A stretch of 64,000 bases of DNA, from the NCBI RefSeq assembly GCF_017896165.1, contig NZ_JAFCNB010000001.1:558001-622000 (forward strand), in the 5' to 3' direction. The notes beneath the pieces are model-generated. The model was given only the letters and a program-made list of their open reading frames with translations, had not been told where the DNA came from and did not search any database. Below, one piece after another: positions 1 to 11,311 of the stretch; position 1 is the stretch's first letter, and every line of letters begins with the position of its first letter. The position numbers were made by a program, and so were the translations under genes. The DNA is from Microbispora oryzae. GTDB taxonomy: Bacteria > Actinomycetota > Actinomycetes > Streptosporangiales > Streptosporangiaceae.

Positions 1-710
<710 letters not shown>

Positions 711-764
711 GGGCGGCCGTACGGCCCGATCGCCTCCCTAAAGGTTCCCTCTCATGCTAGCCGG

Positions 765-1109
765 TCAGCCGGGAGGCCAGGAGAGGCTCCGGCCGCCGAT
801 GACATGGGCGTGAACATGGAAGACCGTCTGCCCCGCACCCGGCCCGGTGTTCAGCACCACGCGGTATCCGTCCCCGGCCACGCCCTCCTGCACGGCCACC
901 GCGTGGCACGCCGTGAGCAGGTCGTCGGCGAGGCCGTCGTCGGCCGCGGCGAGCGCCGCGGCGTTCTCGTAGTGCGCGCGGGGGACGACGAGGACGTGCG
1001 TCGGGGCCTGGGGGTTGATGTCGCGGAACGCCAGCGCCCGTCCGGTCTCCAGGACGACGTCCGCCGGCACCTCCTTGGCCACGATCTTGCAGAACAGGCA
1101 GTCGTTCAC
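765..1109 (-). CDS. HIT (histidine triad) family protein
   Basis: Small cytoplasmic histidine-triad nucleotide hydrolase/transferase of the Hint branch, which acts on purine nucleoside phosphoramidates. The protein has 114 residues, the usual Hint length. It starts MNDCLFCKIVAKEVPAD, with the typical Cys-x-x-Cys and FCKI opening, and carries the catalytic triad HVHAHV near residues 98-103. The mid-region APTHVLVVPRAHYENA is typical of Hint proteins. It precedes phoH on the same strand and is probably co-transcribed with it. It is divergent from the sigma factor at 1228, with about 120 bases between them that must hold both promoters. The physiological substrate cannot be read from the sequence. 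Confidence 0.93.
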   Translation of the reverse strand: MNDCLFCKIVAKEVPADVVLETGRALAFRDINPQAPTHVLVVPRAHYENAAALAAADDGLADDLLTACHAVAVQEGVAGDGYRVVLNTGPGAGQTVFHVHAHVIGGRSLSWPPG

Positions 1110-1227
1110 GAGCGAAAGACTAGCCGTTGCCGATCGGTGATGACGCTAATGATCCCGCGGGCTAATGTGAATGTGCGAGACTGCACCCGAAACCACCCCC
1201 AATGCCGGGCGAGGACACCACTGGGCC

Positions 1228-1833
1228 ATGCCCCCAAATGATTCGGAAGAACGTAAACCCCCCGGGAATGGCGAGCGTCCAATAGATGTGACCACCGAGA
1301 CCCTCGTGGCCGACAGGTCGTTGGGGACGGTGCCCGTCGGGTGGGATGCCGACATGGCCGTTACGGCGCTGTACAGCGCCCACTATCGGTCACTCGTGCG
1401 TCTCGCGGTGCTGCTGGTCCGCGATATGGCCAGCGCCGAGGAGGTCGTTCAGGACGCGTTCGTCGCCATTCACGGCGCCTGGCGCAGGCTGAGGGACACC
1501 GACAAGGCACTGGCCTATCTACGCCAGTCGGTCGTCAACCGCTCGCGTTCCGTGCTGCGGCACCGCGCGGTCGTCGAGAAGTACGCCCCCAAGGGCCTTC
1601 CCGACGCGCCGAGCGCGGAGAACGGCGCGATCGGCGAGCTTGAGCGCTCGGCCGTGATCGAGGCGCTGCGCGGACTGCCTGCCCGCCAGCGCGAGGCGCT
1701 GGTGCTGCGGTATTACGGTGACCTGTCGGAGGCCGAGATCGCGCATGCGATGGGCATCAGCAAGGGCGCCGTGAAAAGTCACACGGCACGCGGCATGGCC
1801 GCGCTACGAATGGCACTGGAGCAGTTCTCATGA
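1228..1833 (+). CDS. ECF RNA polymerase sigma factor (SigE-family type)
   Basis: Extracytoplasmic-function sigma factor that would direct RNA polymerase to a small stress or envelope regulon. From the ATG at 1228 (MPPNDSEERK) it has 201 residues. An in-frame ATG at 1171 would add 19 residues but has no ribosome site, whereas GAGG lies about 14 bases before 1228. Region 2 is at about residues 50-90 (SLVRLAVLLVRD, EEVVQDAFVAIHGAW). Region 4 is at about 145-195 (LPARQREALVLRYYGDLSEAEIAHAMGISKGAVKSHTARG), a clear helix-turn-helix. Its stop overlaps the next gene by four bases (ATGA), so it is translationally coupled to a membrane protein, the usual sigma/anti-sigma layout. Promoter specificity is unknown. 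Confidence 0.9.
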   Translation: MPPNDSEERKPPGNGERPIDVTTETLVADRSLGTVPVGWDADMAVTALYSAHYRSLVRLAVLLVRDMASAEEVVQDAFVAIHGAWRRLRDTDKALAYLRQSVVNRSRSVLRHRAVVEKYAPKGLPDAPSAENGAIGELERSAVIEALRGLPARQREALVLRYYGDLSEAEIAHAMGISKGAVKSHTARGMAALRMALEQFS

Positions 1834-2531
1834 CCTTCCCCCCCGACGACGAGTACGGCGACCTGCTGCGCCGTGCGCTGCGCGCGGAGGCGGACTCGGT
1901 CGTGCCGTCTCCGGACGGTCTGGACGTCATCCGCCGCCGTATCGACGAGCGCGGGACCCGGGGCCTGCGCGGCTTCCGCAACCTCGGGTGGTGGCGGATC
2001 GGAGCCTCTGCCGCCGGCGCGGTCCTGGTCGCCGGCGCCGTGGTGCTGCTCGTGCCCGACCTGCGCGACCAGGTGGCCGAGAGCACCGGCATCACCGCGG
2101 CCGGCGCCGACCGCGACCAGGAGCAGGACACCTCGACCGTCACGCGCCCGCCCAACGCCCTTCCGCCGCTGCCCACCGTGCCCGCGCAGAGCCCCGCCCA
2201 CAGTGAGCATCCCTCGCCGTCGGTCACTCCCCACCGGCCGGGACCGCCGCAGAAGCCGTCGCCGTCGCCGTCCGCGGCCAACCCCTGCGCCACCCCGGCC
2301 CCGCGCAACGGAATCGTCGAACCCGACCCGACGCTGCCGGCGACCTGCCCGCCCGCCCAGGCCCAGCAGCCCGCGGCGCCCGGCACCCTCTACACGCCGA
2401 AGCCGAAGCCGAGGCCGTCCGCGTCGCCGGTGCCGTCCGCGAGCCCGTCGCCGAGCCCCACCCCCACGCCCAGCGGCACGAACTCGGGCGCCCCGCTGAG
2501 CGACACGGTGGTCTCGACTCCCTCGTCCTAG
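1830..2531 (+). CDS. Putative membrane partner / anti-sigma-like protein with Pro-Ser tail
   Basis: Single-pass membrane protein of 233 residues: a short cytoplasmic head (1-55, MTFPPDDEYGDLLRRAL...), one hydrophobic segment (about 56-77, IGASAAGAVLVAGAVVLLV) and a long extracytoplasmic low-complexity tail rich in Pro, Ser and Ala (PSPSPTPTPS near the end). It overlaps the upstream ECF sigma gene by ATGA, which points to an anti-sigma or sigma-anchoring role. The head lacks the zinc-binding His-x3-Cys-x2-Cys of ZAS anti-sigma factors, so that role is inferred from position only. Two Cys in the tail (ANPCATPA, ATCPPAQ) could form an external disulfide. It converges on rsmE, with 78 bases between the ends. 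Confidence 0.7.
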   Translation: MTFPPDDEYGDLLRRALRAEADSVVPSPDGLDVIRRRIDERGTRGLRGFRNLGWWRIGASAAGAVLVAGAVVLLVPDLRDQVAESTGITAAGADRDQEQDTSTVTRPPNALPPLPTVPAQSPAHSEHPSPSVTPHRPGPPQKPSPSPSAANPCATPAPRNGIVEPDPTLPATCPPAQAQQPAAPGTLYTPKPKPRPSASPVPSASPSPSPTPTPSGTNSGAPLSDTVVSTPSS

Positions 2532-2609
2532 CCCTGCCCTGGCCCTGTCCTGGTCGTGTCCGAGCCGGGCCGGGCGGAGGGCCGGCCTCCTCTCACCCCA
2601 CTCGCGGGA

Positions 2610-3341
2610 TTACCAGCGTCCGCAGCGCGACAGCAGCACCGCCGCCGCGGCCACTCCCGCCGTCGAGGTGCGCAGCACCGTCGGGCCGAGCAGGGCCGGT
2701 ACGGCTCCCGCGTCCCGCAGCCCCGCCACCTCGTCGTCCGTCAGCCCTCCCTCGGGGCCGACCACCACCACGATGTCGCCGGCGTCGGGGATCGTGAGGC
2801 CGCTCAGCGGCTCGGCCGCCTCCTCGTGCAGGACGACGGCCAGCGCCGCACCCGAGACCAGCGAACGGACCCCGGCCGTGGTCACCTGCTCCGTGACGTC
2901 GGGCAGGTGGAAGCGCCGCGCCTGCTTGGCCGCCTCCCGGGCCGTGCCGCGCCACCGGCCGAGCGACTTGGCCGCCCGGTCGCCACGCCACTGGGTGACA
3001 CAGCGAGCGGCCGCCCAGGGGACGACGACGTCCACCCCGGCCTCGGTCATCATCTCCACGGCCAGCTCCCCCCGGTCGCCCTTGGGGATGCCCTGGACCA
3101 CGACCAGCCGCGGGCTGGGCCGCGCCACCTCGAACCTGCGCAGCACCTCGGCGGTGATCGAGTCCTTCCCGGCCGCGGCGACGACGCACTCCGCGACCCG
3201 GCCGGCGCCGTCGGTCAGGTCGACCCGCTCCCCCGGCCGCAGCCTGCGGACGGCGGCCGCGTGCCGCCCCTCGGGTCCGTCCAGGACGGGCCGGTCCGCC
3301 GCGAGCACGGCCGCGTCGGCGAGGAACACGGGTACGCTCAC
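2610..3341 (-). CDS. rsmE: 16S rRNA (uracil-1498-N3) methyltransferase RsmE
   Basis: SPOUT-class RNA methyltransferase that methylates N3 of U1498 in 16S rRNA using S-adenosylmethionine. It has 243 residues, the normal length. The chosen start is GTG at 3341 (VSVPVFLADAAV), because upstream residues in the same frame are out-of-frame dnaJ and this start matches the family N-terminus. It has a PUA-like N-domain, the central VVVQGIPKGDR and EMMTEAGVDVVVPWAA, and the SAM-binding knot VVVVGPEGGLTDDEV and LLGPTVLRTSTAG at the C-terminus. It starts 13 bases after the dnaJ stop, which makes it the third gene of hrcA-dnaJ-rsmE and therefore probably part of the heat-shock transcript. Confidence 0.95.
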   Translation of the reverse strand: MSVPVFLADAAVLAADRPVLDGPEGRHAAAVRRLRPGERVDLTDGAGRVAECVVAAAGKDSITAEVLRRFEVARPSPRLVVVQGIPKGDRGELAVEMMTEAGVDVVVPWAAARCVTQWRGDRAAKSLGRWRGTAREAAKQARRFHLPDVTEQVTTAGVRSLVSGAALAVVLHEEAAEPLSGLTIPDAGDIVVVVGPEGGLTDDEVAGLRDAGAVPALLGPTVLRTSTAGVAAAAVLLSRCGRW

Positions 3342-3354
3342 GCGCCGGAGCCCC

Positions 3355-4491
3355 TCAGCGGCCGTTGAAGGCGTCGCGCAGGCGCGAGAAGAAGCCCTGC
3401 TGGCCCGGTGAGAACCGGCCCGGCGGCCGCTCCTCGCCGCGCAGCTTGGACAGCTCCCTGAGCAGCTCCTCCTGCTGCGGGTCGAGCTTGACCGGCGTCT
3501 CCACGTTGACGTGGATGAGCAGGTCACCCCGGCCGCTCTCGTTGAGCCGCTGCACGCCCTTGCTGTAGAGGGGGATGACCTGGCCCGCCTGGGTGCCGGG
3601 CCGGATGTCGATCTCCTCGGTGCCGTCGAGGGTGTCGATGGAGATCGTCGTGCCGAGGGCGGCGGCCGTCATGGGGATGTGCACCGTGCAGTGCAGGTCG
3701 TCGCCGTGCCGCTCGAAGATCTGGTGCGGCCGCTCGACGATCTCCAGGAACAGGTCGCCGGGAGGGCCTCCGCCGGGGCCGATCTCACCCTCGCCGGCCA
3801 GCTGGATGTGGGTGCCGTCCTCGACACCGGCCGGGATCCTGACCTTGATGGTGCGCCGGGTCCTGACCCGTCCCTCACCCGAGCACTCCATGCACGGGTG
3901 ACGGATGACGCTGCCGTAGCCGCCGCACTGGGGGCACGGGCGGGAGGTCATGACCTGGCCCAGGAACGACCGGGTCACCTGGGAGACCTCGCCCCGGCCG
4001 TGGCACATGTCACAGGTGTCGGGGTGGGTGCCGGCCGCCGCGCCGGAGCCCTTGCAGACCTCGCACAGCACGGCGGTGTCGACGACGATCTCACGGGTGG
4101 TGCCGAACGCCGACTCGGCCAGGTCGAGCTCGACCCGGATAGTGGCGTTGCGGCCACGCCTGGCCCGCGACCTCGGGCCCCTGGCCCCGCCTCCGGCCGC
4201 CCCGAAGAAGGCGTCCATGATGTCGCTGAACGGGAAGCCCGCGCCGAAGCCGGCCCCCGCTCCCGCGCCCGCGCCGCCGAAGGGGTCGCCGCCCAGGTCG
4301 TACGTCCGGCGCTTGTTCGCGTCGGAGAGCACCTCGTACGCCTGGGTGATCTCCTTGAACCGCTCCTGGGTCTCGGGATCGGGGTTGACGTCCGGATGCA
4401 GCTCTCTGGCCAGTCGGCGGTACGCCTTCTTGATCTCTTCCTGGCTGGCGTCGCGTCGTACGCCGAGGGTGGCGTAGTAGTCGTTGGACAC
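3355..4491 (-). CDS. dnaJ: Chaperone protein DnaJ
   Basis: Hsp40 co-chaperone that delivers unfolded clients to DnaK and stimulates its ATPase. It has 378 residues with the full class-A layout: J domain (1-70) with the HPD tripeptide in [11 protein letters not shown], a Gly/Phe-rich linker ([17 protein letters not shown]), four zinc-finger repeats ([32 protein letters not shown]) at about 140-205, and the C-terminal substrate domains. The start is GTG directly after the hrcA TAA with no spacer, so the two are coupled. This is the HrcA-linked DnaJ found in actinobacteria; the dnaK-grpE-dnaJ copy is not in this window. Control is expected through the CIRCE element upstream of hrcA. Confidence 0.97.
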   Translation of the reverse strand: MSNDYYATLGVRRDASQEEIKKAYRRLARELHPDVNPDPETQERFKEITQAYEVLSDANKRRTYDLGGDPFGGAGAGAGAGFGAGFPFSDIMDAFFGAAGGGARGPRSRARRGRNATIRVELDLAESAFGTTREIVVDTAVLCEVCKGSGAAAGTHPDTCDMCHGRGEVSQVTRSFLGQVMTSRPCPQCGGYGSVIRHPCMECSGEGRVRTRRTIKVRIPAGVEDGTHIQLAGEGEIGPGGGPPGDLFLEIVERPHQIFERHGDDLHCTVHIPMTAAALGTTISIDTLDGTEEIDIRPGTQAGQVIPLYSKGVQRLNESGRGDLLIHVNVETPVKLDPQQEELLRELSKLRGEERPPGRFSPGQQGFFSRLRDAFNGR

Positions 4492-5505
4492 TTATGATCC
4501 CGCCAGGATCTGGCCGACGTAACGCGCCACCGCGCGCACCGCACCCATCGTCACCGGATAGTCCATTCGTGTCGGGCCCAGCACTCCGAGCCGGGCCAGT
4601 TCTCTGTCGCCGGAACCGTACCCCGCCGCGACGATGGACGTGCCGCGGAGCCCGCTGTAGGGATTCTCCGAGCCGATCCGCACGGTCAGCTCGGACATGC
4701 CATGGGTCTCGCCCAGCAGCCGGATGAGGACGACCTGTTCCTCCAGGGCCTCCAGCACGCCGCGCAGTCCCACGCTGAAGTCGGCGCCCGCCAGGTTGGC
4801 CGTGCCGCCGAAGGCGATCTTCTCCTCGTGCCGCTCGACCAGCGTCTCGAGCAACACGGAGAGGATCGTGGCGGCCACCTGCCGGTCCTCCTGCGGAAGC
4901 CGTTCCGGCAGGTCCGCGATCGTGTCGGGCACGTTCGACAGGCCACAGCCGTCCAGGCATCCGTTGAGGACGCCGCGCAGGTTGGCGATCCGGTCGTCGG
5001 CCACGTCCTCCGGGAGGTCGACCACCCGCTGCTCGACCCGGCCGGTGTTGGTGATCAACACCAGCATCACCCGGCGGTCCGACAGCGGGACGATCTCCAC
5101 ATGCCGCACCGACGACCTGGTCAGCGACGGGTACTGGACGACGGCCACCTGCCGGGTGAGCTGCGCGAGCAGCCGCACGGTGCGCATGACGATCTCGTCG
5201 AGGTCGACGGCCCCGGCGAGGAACGTCTCGATGGCCCTGCGCTCCGCCGAGGACAGCGGCTTGATCTGCGAGAGCCTGTCGACGAAGAGCCGGTAGCCCT
5301 TGTCGGTGGGGACCCGACCGGCGCTGGTGTGGGGCTGGGCGATGTACCCCTGCTCCTCCAGCGCCGCCATGTCGTTGCGAATCGTCGCGGGGGAGACGCC
5401 GAGGTTGTGCCTGTCCGCGAGAGCCTTCGAGCCGACCGGCTCGTTGGTGGACACGTAGTCCTCGACAATGGCGCGGAGCACTGCCAGCTTGCGGTCGTCG
5501 AGCAA
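4492..5505 (-). CDS. hrcA: Heat-inducible transcription repressor HrcA
   Basis: Winged-helix repressor of class-I heat-shock genes; it binds CIRCE and is kept active by GroEL. The most likely start is the TTG at 5505 ([18 protein letters not shown]), giving 337 residues, the usual actinobacterial length, with GGGAGGT about 6 bases ahead. The longer frame from 5535 has no family match in its first ten residues. The N-terminal helix-turn-helix ([22 protein letters not shown]) is followed by the GAF-like dimerisation domain. It is the first gene of hrcA-dnaJ-rsmE, and a CIRCE inverted repeat lies 37 bases upstream, so it represses itself. Confidence 0.95.
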   Translation of the reverse strand: MLDDRKLAVLRAIVEDYVSTNEPVGSKALADRHNLGVSPATIRNDMAALEEQGYIAQPHTSAGRVPTDKGYRLFVDRLSQIKPLSSAERRAIETFLAGAVDLDEIVMRTVRLLAQLTRQVAVVQYPSLTRSSVRHVEIVPLSDRRVMLVLITNTGRVEQRVVDLPEDVADDRIANLRGVLNGCLDGCGLSNVPDTIADLPERLPQEDRQVAATILSVLLETLVERHEEKIAFGGTANLAGADFSVGLRGVLEALEEQVVLIRLLGETHGMSELTVRIGSENPYSGLRGTSIVAAGYGSGDRELARLGVLGPTRMDYPVTMGAVRAVARYVGQILAGS

Positions 5506-5541
5506 AGTGTCACCTCCCTCGTGCCTGGGAAACACTCACTC

Positions 5542-5566
5542 TGGCACTCTGTGTTCCCGAGTGCCA
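5542..5566 (-). promoter_or_regulatory. CIRCE operator of hrcA-dnaJ
   Basis: Perfect inverted repeat with 8-base arms, TGGCACTC and GAGTGCCA, around a 9-base spacer. This is the CIRCE architecture (consensus arms TTAGCACTC and GAGTGCTAA). It lies just upstream of hrcA and should bind HrcA. Confidence 0.95.
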
Positions 5567-5665
5567 AGTGTACGGCCACCACCCCACGTCGTGCGATAAC
5601 GCGAGGACAGCAGGGACAAGCGGACTGCAAACGGCCGGCAAGTGTCGTACATCAATGTCCTTCCC

Positions 5666-6445
5666 ATGACCGACGATTTCCACCCGGGGGCCGGGTGCTT
5701 GACCGTAGGGGCGGCGCGGCCGGTCCGTACGGGGCTCCCCCCTGTCGGCGCGCGGGTCCGCGTGAGCGTCCCCCCGGACGCCCCCGTGCATGTCCCCGTG
5801 CAGGTCCGCGTGCGTGTTCCCGTGCATGTCCCCGTGCAGGTCCCCATGAACGTCCCCGATGTCGCGGCGAGCGCCACGGCGCGTGTCCCGGCGGCCTCGC
5901 GCGCGGCCGGCCCGGCCCGCCCCAGGCTGGTGTGGGTGTTCCTCGCCTGGCTGCTGTTCCCGGTGCTGCTGGTGGCCGGCGTCGGCGGCGCGGCCGCTGA
6001 CCCGCTCTCCGGCGGCCGCGACCTCGTCCCGGCCACGCCGTTCTCCAGCGGGCAGACCATGACCGCCGGCCTCGGGCCCGGAGACCGTCCCGCCGTCTAC
6101 GCCGCCGCCGAACGGCCCACCGACGTGCGCTGCGAGGCCGCGGACGACGCCGGACGGCCGGTCCGGCTGGCCAGGCCGACGGCCGCCCACACGATCTCCG
6201 ACGGGGGCACGCGGTGGGACCTGCTCTTCGTGATGAGCCCTCCGGCGGCGGGCGTCTACCAGGTCACCTGCGACGGTGAGGACGTCACATTCGGGGTGGG
6301 CAGGGCGCCGGCGACGGGCGCGGGCGATCTCGCCGACGGCCTCGCGACCGGCGGCGTCACGGCGCCGGCCCTGCCGCTCGTCGGATTCCTCTCCGCCGTG
6401 CTCGTGACGATCGTCGTGCTGGTCCGGCGCCGGGCCGCGACCTGA
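5666..6445 (+). CDS. Hypothetical two-pass membrane protein with tetrapeptide repeats
   Basis: I do not recognise a family. From the ATG at 5666 (MTDDFHPGAG) it has 259 residues; a GTG at 5642 in the same frame is possible, and neither start has a clear ribosome site. The N-terminal 70 residues contain a Val-rich tetrapeptide repeat (PVHV, PVQV, RVRV, ...). A hydrophobic segment follows at about 90-112 (WVFLAWLLFPVLLVAGVGG), then an external domain of about 110 residues with two Cys, and a second membrane helix at the C-terminus (LPLVGFLSAVLVTIVVLV) ending RRRAAT. The layout suggests a surface-exposed loop held by two helices. It is divergent from hrcA, and its 3' end is followed by a 12-base tandem repeat carrying copies of the stop. 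Confidence 0.6.
   Translation: MTDDFHPGAGCLTVGAARPVRTGLPPVGARVRVSVPPDAPVHVPVQVRVRVPVHVPVQVPMNVPDVAASATARVPAASRAAGPARPRLVWVFLAWLLFPVLLVAGVGGAAADPLSGGRDLVPATPFSSGQTMTAGLGPGDRPAVYAAAERPTDVRCEAADDAGRPVRLARPTAAHTISDGGTRWDLLFVMSPPAAGVYQVTCDGEDVTFGVGRAPATGAGDLADGLATGGVTAPALPLVGFLSAVLVTIVVLVRRRAAT
5783..5854 (+). repeat. In-frame 12-base tandem repeat, six units
   Basis: Six 12-base units encode PVHV, PVQV, RVRV, PVHV, PVQV and PMNV in the N-terminus of the membrane protein. Alternate units are identical or nearly so, which suggests growth by a 24-base step. Confidence 0.85.
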
Positions 6446-6471
6446 TCGGCGCCCGATCCGCGCCCGGTCGC

Positions 6472-6519
6472 ATGCTGATCACCATGCTGATCGCTATGTT
6501 GATCGCTATGTTGATCGCC
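6472..6519 (+). repeat. 12-base tandem repeat after the stop at 6445
   Basis: Four units of the type ATGTTGATCGCT lie between the membrane protein and DUF3097. Each contains TGATC, as does the true stop region (TGATCGGCGCC at 6443), and the first repeat TGA (6476) is in the same frame as the stop. In a second frame the repeat reads MLITMLIAMLIAMLIAS then stop, a possible 17-residue peptide. Confidence 0.85.
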
Positions 6520-6564
6520 TCCTGATCCGCCGGGGCGGGGGCTCGTTTTGCTAGCGTTCCCGGC

Positions 6565-7374
6565 ATGTACGAGCGGGACGTGCTATCCGGAGACTGGCGG
6601 CGGCCCCGGCGGGGCCTGATTCCCGAGATCGCCGCCGAGCCCGGCCTCGTCGTCGAGGACGGGGAGGCCCGGTTCTGCGGCGCCGTGGTGGCCTGCGACA
6701 AGGACGGCGTGACCCTGGAGGACAGGTTCGGGCGGCGGCGGATCTTCCCGCTCACGCCCGCCGGGTTCCTCCTCGACGGCGAGCCCGTCACGCTCGTCCG
6801 GCCCGCCGCCGGGCCCAGGGGGCCCCTGCGCAGCGCCTCCGGCTCCATCGCCGTCGAGGGTTTGCGCGCCCAGGTCGCCCGCGGGAGCCGGATCTACGTC
6901 GAGGGCGTCCACGACGCGGCGCTGGTGGAACGGATCTGGGGCCACGACCTGCGGGTCGAGGGCGTCGTCGTCGAATACCTGGAGGGCGTCGACGACCTCC
7001 CGGCGATCGTCGAGGAGTTCGCCCCGGAGCCGGGCAGGCGGCTCGGCGTCCTCGTCGACCACCTCGTGCCGGGATCCAAGGAGAGCCGCATCGCCGCCCG
7101 CGTGACGGGCGATCACGTGCTCGTGGTCGGCCACCCGTACGTGGACATCTGGCAGGCCGTGAAACCGGCCGCCCTCGGCATCCCGGCCTGGCCCTCCGTG
7201 CCGCGCGGCGTCCCGTGGAAAGAGGGGGTCGTCGCCGCGCTCGGGTGGCGGATGGATCCGCAGGAGGCGTGGCGCCACATCCTCGGCCGGGTCACGACGT
7301 TCACCGACCTGGAGCCCGAGCTGCTCGGCCGGGTGGAGGAGCTGATCGACTTCGTGACCGAGCCGGGCGGCTGA
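6565..7374 (+). CDS. DUF3097 family protein
   Basis: Cytoplasmic protein of 269 residues matching the actinobacterial DUF3097 family, whose function is not established. It starts at MYERDVLSGDWRRPRRG. The N-terminal third reads like a small beta-barrel (GLVVEDGEARFCGAVVACD). The C-terminal part contains IYVEGVHDAALVERIWG and LGVLVDHLVPGSKESRIA, reminiscent of Toprim-like DxD elements, which hints at a nucleic-acid or nucleotide role (my inference). It converges on hemW with one base between them. In many actinomycetes this gene lies next to hemW and hrcA, so the position is conserved. No export signal or membrane segment is visible. Confidence 0.85.
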   Translation: MYERDVLSGDWRRPRRGLIPEIAAEPGLVVEDGEARFCGAVVACDKDGVTLEDRFGRRRIFPLTPAGFLLDGEPVTLVRPAAGPRGPLRSASGSIAVEGLRAQVARGSRIYVEGVHDAALVERIWGHDLRVEGVVVEYLEGVDDLPAIVEEFAPEPGRRLGVLVDHLVPGSKESRIAARVTGDHVLVVGHPYVDIWQAVKPAALGIPAWPSVPRGVPWKEGVVAALGWRMDPQEAWRHILGRVTTFTDLEPELLGRVEELIDFVTEPGG

Positions 7375-7375
7375 G

Positions 7376-8593
7376 CTACGTCAGGTCGCGCACCAGGGCG
7401 TCGGCGAGGAGCCGGCCGCGCAGCGTCAGCACCGCCCGGCCCGCCTTGAACGCGTCCACCTCAAGCAGCCCGTCCGCGAGCGCGCGGGCGCACGCCGTAC
7501 GGGCGCGGGGGGCCAGCTCGGCCAGCGGGAAACCGGAGACGAGGCGGAGCTCCAGCATGACGCGCTCCACCGCCCGGTCGTCGTCGGTCAGCTCCTCCCT
7601 GGCGTGGCCGGGCGACGTCCCGGCCGCCAGGCGCCCGGCGTACGCCGCCGGATGCTTGACGTTCCACCAGCGGGTGCCCCCGACGTGGCTGTGCGCCCCC
7701 GGCCCGGCGCCCCACCAGTCGCCGCCGGTCCAGTAGAGCAGGTTGTGGCGGCACCGGGCCTCGTCGTCCCTGGCCCAGTTGGAGACCTCGTACCAGCTCA
7801 GGCCGGCGGCGGCCAGCGCCCGCTCCGCGATGAGATAGCGGTCGGCGGCGACGTCCTCGTCCGGCATGGGCAGCTCGCCCCGTCGGATGCGCGCCGCCAG
7901 ACGGGTGCCGTCCTCGACGATCAGCGAATACGCCGAGACGTGATCGGGCTCCGCCGCGAGCGCGGCCTCCAGCGAGGCCCGCCAGTCGTCGTCGGACTCC
8001 CCCGGCGTCCCGTAGATCAGGTCCAGGTTGATGTGGTCGAACCCGGCCGCGCGCGCCTCGCGGACGGCCCGCGCCGCCCGGCCGGGCGTGTGCCTGCGGT
8101 CGAGGACGGTGAGCACGTGCTCCCTGGCGCTCTGCATGCCGAAGCTGACCCGGGTGAAGCCGCCCTCCCGCAACGCCTCCAGATATGCCTGGTCGACGGA
8201 CTCGGGGTTGGCCTCCGTCGTCACCTCGGCGCCCGGCCGCAGCCCGAACTCCTTGTCGATCTCCCGCAGGACGCGGACGAGGTCGGCCGCGGGCAGCAGC
8301 GTGGGGGTGCCGCCGCCGAAGAACACGGTCTCCACGGGCAGCGCGGCGTCTCCCAGCACCCGCCGGGCCAGCCGTATCTCCTCGGCGACCGTGCCGGCGT
8401 AGTCGCGCCGCGAGACGCCCGGACCCAGCTCCTCGGCGGTGTAGGTGTTGAAGTCGCAGTAACCGCAGCGGCTCGCGCAGTACGGCACATGCACGTAGAA
8501 GCCGAACGGCCGGGAGCCGAGCCCGGCGAGCGCGCTGGGCGGCAGTTCGCCGGAGGCGGGGACGGGATCGCCGTCGGGAAGCACGGAAGGCAC
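7376..8593 (-). CDS. hemW: Radical SAM protein HemW (heme chaperone, HemN-like)
   Basis: Radical-SAM family protein, formerly annotated as oxygen-independent coproporphyrinogen oxidase; HemW proteins bind and deliver heme rather than oxidise coproporphyrinogen. The GTG at 8593 (VPSVLPDGDPVPASGEL) matches the family start and gives 405 residues; the longer frame to 8662 has no support. The 4Fe-4S motif is PYCASRCGYC near residue 35. The SAM-binding FFGGGTPTLL follows, and a HemN C-terminal domain is present. The HemW-type motif (three Cys and no extra N-terminal HemN residues) supports this call. It is last in a same-strand run lepA, MOSC, hemW. Confidence 0.92.
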   Translation of the reverse strand: MPSVLPDGDPVPASGELPPSALAGLGSRPFGFYVHVPYCASRCGYCDFNTYTAEELGPGVSRRDYAGTVAEEIRLARRVLGDAALPVETVFFGGGTPTLLPAADLVRVLREIDKEFGLRPGAEVTTEANPESVDQAYLEALREGGFTRVSFGMQSAREHVLTVLDRRHTPGRAARAVREARAAGFDHINLDLIYGTPGESDDDWRASLEAALAAEPDHVSAYSLIVEDGTRLAARIRRGELPMPDEDVAADRYLIAERALAAAGLSWYEVSNWARDDEARCRHNLLYWTGGDWWGAGPGAHSHVGGTRWWNVKHPAAYAGRLAAGTSPGHAREELTDDDRAVERVMLELRLVSGFPLAELAPRARTACARALADGLLEVDAFKAGRAVLTLRGRLLADALVRDLT

Positions 8594-8683
8594 GCCTCCC
8601 AGTCTGCCGCCCGCGGCGGAGCGGTCGGTCCCCCGGAGCCCGGCCGGCTCCCCCGTGGGCACGCCGGGCCGGCCGTCCGGCGA

Positions 8684-9307
8684 TCAGGCGAGGACGCGGC
8701 GCGCGACGTGCTCCCATTGCTCGGAGCGACCGGGCACGGCGAGCAGCCGCCGCATCAGGTCCCGGTCACCGTGGTGGGCGCGGAACGCCTCACCGATCGT
8801 CACGCCCTCAGAGGGGCGCTCCACCACCTCGATGCCGTCGCCCGCGCCGAGGTCGCCCCGCTCGACCACGCGGAAGTACGCCCCGGTGCGGCCGGCCTGG
8901 GTGAAGCGCTTGACCCAGCCCCGCTCGTCGAGCCAGTTGCGGAACACCACGCAGGGGACGCGGGGGGCGGTCACCTCCAGCAGGGCCGTGCCGATCCGCC
9001 ACTTCTCGCCGAGGAGCGCGTTCGCGAGATCGGCGCCCTCGGTCGTGAGGTTCTCCCCGAACTGGCCGTCCCGCAGGGTCCGGCCCATCTGGGGCTCCCA
9101 CCAGTCGTAATCTTCCCTGGCATACGCGTAGACCGCCTGGTCGGGGTGGCCGTGGTGGGCGACGTCGGCGCGCTCGTCGCCCGCCAGGCCGTTGTCCCGC
9201 ACCGCGACCCGCCCCTCGGCGGGCCGCTTGTCGATGGCCGTACGGCCCAGCTTGCCCGCCCACTCGGCGTCCCGGATCATGCCCACGTTGACGGAGAGGA
9301 TCCTCAT
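8684..9307 (-). CDS. MOSC domain-containing protein (YiiM-like)
   Basis: Stand-alone MOSC domain protein of 207 residues. Such proteins are thought to use a bound sulfurated molybdenum cofactor to reduce N-hydroxylated compounds. It starts MRILSVNVGMIRDAEWAGKL. The conserved core is visible: GDERADVAHHGHPDQAVYAYA, QFGENLTTEG, and the cysteine segment APRVPCVVFRNW whose Cys is the likely Mo ligand. It lies 44 bases downstream of lepA and 90 bases upstream of hemW on the same strand. There is no transmembrane segment or additional flavin domain, so it needs a partner reductase from elsewhere. Confidence 0.88.
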   Translation of the reverse strand: MRILSVNVGMIRDAEWAGKLGRTAIDKRPAEGRVAVRDNGLAGDERADVAHHGHPDQAVYAYAREDYDWWEPQMGRTLRDGQFGENLTTEGADLANALLGEKWRIGTALLEVTAPRVPCVVFRNWLDERGWVKRFTQAGRTGAYFRVVERGDLGAGDGIEVVERPSEGVTIGEAFRAHHGDRDLMRRLLAVPGRSEQWEHVARRVLA

Positions 9308-9351
9308 GAACAGAAAGTAACCGACCGTGCGCGCGGATGGGATGAGGACCG

Positions 9352-11181
<1,830 letters not shown>

Positions 11182-11311
11182 CGAGGTCCGTTTCGACAAA
11201 GAGTGGGAAAGCTGCCGGTCGGTCGGGCCGCCTCGCCGCCGCTCGGCGGGCCCTCCCGTCAAGGGCTGGCGGACCAGCCACCCTCCATGGTGGCATGCCC
11301 GGGTGCTTGCC

